From assembly GCA_021156265.1 (NCBI GenBank), contig JAJNBR010000148.1, positions 1 through 7,048 of the forward strand: DNA of 7,048 bases, in the 5' to 3' direction. The notes beneath the pieces are model-generated. The model searched no databases and was not told where the DNA came from. It worked only from the letters and a program-made list of their open reading frames with translations. Of this stretch, positions 5,375 through 7,048 are shown one piece after another. Every line of letters starts with the position of its first letter. Position 1 is the first letter of the stretch. Source of the DNA: Flavipsychrobacter sp. GTDB lineage: Bacteria > Bacteroidota > Bacteroidia > Chitinophagales > Chitinophagaceae. The position numbers and the translations under genes were made by a program.

Positions 5375-6877
5375 CTAACGGATTAAAGTGATATTGCCTT
5401 TTGACAAGTATGTACGTCCACTTTGAGAAACTGCTGTTAGAACATATGCTACAACCTCCGCATCAAATTTTTGACCTTTATAAGTACCATCCCAACCACT
5501 ATTGATATCCCGCGTTTCAAAGAGAAGCTGTCCCCATCGGTTATAAATGCGCAGATTTAACTCTTTAACACTTTCCATAGCTCGCACAAACAAGACATCA
5601 TTATTCCCATCTCCATTGGGGCTAAAACCCGTTGGTACTGCAACGGGATTGCATACTACATCTACTGTGATGGAATCCGTCGCCTTGCAATCGTTCAAAG
5701 AAGCCGTAGCAATATAATTGCCCGAATGAATGCTGTCTGCTTTACTGATCACAGGATTTGGCGACTCGGAGGAGAATGAGTTTGGGCCCGTCCAGCGATA
5801 AGCAGCACCGTTTACTGCAGATGCCATTAATATTAGATCTTCTTTGGGGCAAACCGGGGCGTTGCTGTTAATGTTGAGATTTAACCCAGAGGTGATTTGA
5901 ATGTTTCCGCATAGATTGAAGGTGTCTGGTGGAATGCTGGATACAATGCGCCCCCTATAGTTGTTTCCGGTAGGGATGTTAGGTGCGTTGCATTTTATAA
6001 TGCCAGATGCAGTACTCTCAGAAACGCCAATATTTGTTGGGCTTGCAAAGCTTCCATTCTGATCTGATAGCTGAAAAGTAAAGGCATTCCCGTTCCTGAA
6101 ATAATCGCTTACAAAGACGCCAAAGGTTATGTCAAATGGATTTCCCGCACATAAAACTCTGTTCATATCAAACCCAAAAAGTTTTTCCACCACAACCGAA
6201 TCAAGAAAATAATATCCCCAAACAAGACTGTTTTTGCCTGTAGGTGTGATTACGATTTGCATACTGTCGAGGTTGCCAAATCCGCCGATGATTAATTTGT
6301 CGTATGCGGAATCAGCCCGAAATGTTTTTGTTAACCTCGTCCAGTTTATTTTGTCCGTGATAGCTCCATATTTTGAATAGGAAACTTGGGGAATATTCCG
6401 ATGAATCCCCGAGCCAAAATATGGAGGGGGGCTAAGAAAGAACAAAACACCAAGGTTATCTGTTCCAGCCTTGTGGCTATCAACAAGATTTACTGAAATT
6501 CCTGTTCGATAGAAATTACAGGGTTCAAGAGGGGCGTTTAACTTATTAGCCACATATTCCTGTCCCCCTGCTTTGTTTCCGGTAGATAATCCTACATATG
6601 CAACGCCATGATGCGCATTTTGCCAACCCATTCCGCTTTTAGGGGTGCTGCGATCTCCGCTGTTGCAGGGATGGAAATAATCAGGATTCGGAAAATATGT
6701 ATACCAGTATTTAGTAGTAATCAGTGCCTGGGGATCTTCATTCGGACATTCTATATATTCTTCAAAGCTTGGATTAGGTACAAGATTTTGAGCTTGTGCA
6801 TTAATGCCAAACGGAAGAACTACCAGAGTATATAATAGCCACTTCCTATAATGACAAGAAGATAGGTACTTATTCAT
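5375..6877 (-). CDS. Secreted T9SS type B cargo protein with PNPSFE N-domain and Ig-like region
   Basis: 500 residues. Residues 1-30 are a signal peptide with a long charged start (RKWLLYTLVVLPFG, cleavage after AQAQ). Residues 31 to about 230 begin NLVPNPSFEEYIECP and include PNPDYFHPCNS, NAHHGVAYVGL and NLVDSHKAGTDNLGVLF; this is the jelly-roll-like domain found at the front of many Bacteroidota OmpA-type and surface proteins, function unknown. About 240-410 holds one or two Ig/PKD-like beta domains with paired cysteines (C243, C296, C323, C343, C397, C408) and the PKD-style RWTGPNSFSSESPNPVIS stretch (361-378). Residues about 414-500 are the type B (gliding-motility-associated, CHU_C) T9SS domain: FSPNGDGNNDVLF (418-430), LRIYNRWGQLLFET (442-455), GWDGTYKG (461-468), ending ITLIR. 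Export to the surface or medium by T9SS is expected. There are no catalytic motifs, so adhesion or a structural role is inferred. It is transcribed convergent to the SRPBCC gene and appears single. Confidence 0.88.
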   Translation of the reverse strand: MNKYLSSCHYRKWLLYTLVVLPFGINAQAQNLVPNPSFEEYIECPNEDPQALITTKYWYTYFPNPDYFHPCNSGDRSTPKSGMGWQNAHHGVAYVGLSTGNKAGGQEYVANKLNAPLEPCNFYRTGISVNLVDSHKAGTDNLGVLFFLSPPPYFGSGIHRNIPQVSYSKYGAITDKINWTRLTKTFRADSAYDKLIIGGFGNLDSMQIVITPTGKNSLVWGYYFLDSVVVEKLFGFDMNRVLCAGNPFDITFGVFVSDYFRNGNAFTFQLSDQNGSFASPTNIGVSESTASGIIKCNAPNIPTGNNYRGRIVSSIPPDTFNLCGNIQITSGLNLNINSNAPVCPKEDLILMASAVNGAAYRWTGPNSFSSESPNPVISKADSIHSGNYIATASLNDCKATDSITVDVVCNPVAVPTGFSPNGDGNNDVLFVRAMESVKELNLRIYNRWGQLLFETRDINSGWDGTYKGQKFDAEVVAYVLTAVSQSGRTYLSKGNITLIR

Positions 6878-6897
6878 AGGATGGAATTACGTGTTGA

Positions 6898-6905
6898 TAA
6901 AGTTA
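6898..6905 (-). promoter_or_regulatory. Weak -7 candidate of the T9SS type B cargo gene
   Basis: On the minus strand TAACTTTA fits TAnnTTTG with one mismatch, 20 bases before the start codon at 6877. No -33 TTG is seen at good spacing. Low confidence. Confidence 0.25.
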
Positions 6906-6921
6906 ATCATTATTGTGAATT

Positions 6922-6958
6922 GAAGATAACCCCGCGACACCAACTGGCGCGGGTCTTC
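6922..6958. repeat. Bulged 11-bp palindrome in GC-rich intergenic cluster
   Basis: GAAGA (6922-6926) pairs with TCTTC (6954-6958), and after a TAAC bulge CCCGCG (6931-6936) pairs with CGCGGG (6948-6953), leaving an 11-base loop. The right arm is also the left arm of a rival stem: CGGGTC (6950-6955) with GACCCG (6967-6972). The two folds exclude each other. It lies 45-80 bases upstream of the type B cargo gene start. Confidence 0.7.
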
Positions 6959-6977
6959 CGCAGGGCGACCCGTGTCT

Positions 6978-7012
6978 AACTGAATCACCCGGTCTCTGAC
7001 CGGCATTCAGTT
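6978..7012. repeat. 14-bp two-part palindrome, right edge of cluster
   Basis: AACTGAAT (6978-6985) pairs perfectly with ATTCAGTT (7005-7012); inside it CCGGTC (6989-6994) pairs with GACCGG (6998-7003) around a TCT loop, with a 3x1 internal bulge. No T-tract follows on either strand. Together with the palindrome at 6922-6958 it forms a dense GC-rich block with no gene in it. It could be a dispersed palindromic element (REP-like), a mobile-element end, or regulatory RNA structure of the 5' leader region. Confidence 0.7.
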
Positions 7013-7048
7013 GATGCCCCTGATCAATGACACAAAGTGCTTTTTATA

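Noticed and set aside
6608..6835. Plus-strand 75-codon frame opposite the N-domain of the T9SS cargo gene
   Set aside because: It is antisense to the PNPSFE domain and signal peptide and has no supporting features.
6971..7020. Integron attC-like site (GTCTAAC ... GTTGATG)
   Set aside because: The left core fits RYYYAAC, but the right core breaks GTTRRRY at two positions, the arms pair as a near-perfect hairpin without the usual attC layout, and no integrase or cassette array is seen.

Overview
The window looks like chromosomal DNA from a Bacteroidota bacterium, most plausibly Chitinophagales. Two secreted proteins end in type IX secretion (T9SS) sorting domains: a type A domain at 472-2145 and a type B, gliding-motility-type domain at 5375-6877. 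Promoter candidates resemble the Bacteroidota pattern TTTG-N20-TAnnTTTG, and ribosome sites are A-rich without a clear Shine-Dalgarno. The family placement is an inference from these traits.

Layout. Positions 1-2145 (minus strand) hold a two-gene unit: a PhoX-like (DUF839) secreted phosphatase, followed through a TAATG stop/start overlap by a secreted leucine-rich-repeat protein that runs off the left edge. Positions 2146-2313 are a divergent control region. Positions 2314-4608 (plus strand) hold a compact four-gene operon: an ArsR/SmtB repressor, a cysteine-rich DUF6428-type protein, a NIP-like aquaporin and a metallophosphoesterase. The last two genes overlap by 20 bp, and a hairpin at 4627-4650 probably ends the operon. 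Positions 4804-5226 carry a stand-alone SRPBCC/AHSA1-type gene with its own promoter candidate and a very clear terminator. Convergent to it, 5375-6877 (minus strand) encodes a T9SS type B cargo protein. The right end (6922-7012) is a GC-rich cluster of overlapping inverted repeats with no gene.

The most interesting part is the 2.3-kb operon. It reads as a metalloid (arsenic) response module that contains neither a recognisable arsenate reductase nor an ArsB/Acr3 pump. The channel has a NIP-like wide selectivity filter (F/A/A/R by hand alignment), so passive export of As(III) as a neutral hydroxide is the natural model, with the DUF6428 protein and the phosphoesterase in supporting roles not yet known to me. 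Two near-identical copies of TCGT-N3-ATTGCAAT, one overlapping the arsR promoter and one in the arsR/DUF6428 gap, are strong candidates for ArsR operators. The divergent PhoX-like phosphatase suggests, but does not prove, a link between phosphate scavenging and arsenate/arsenite stress.
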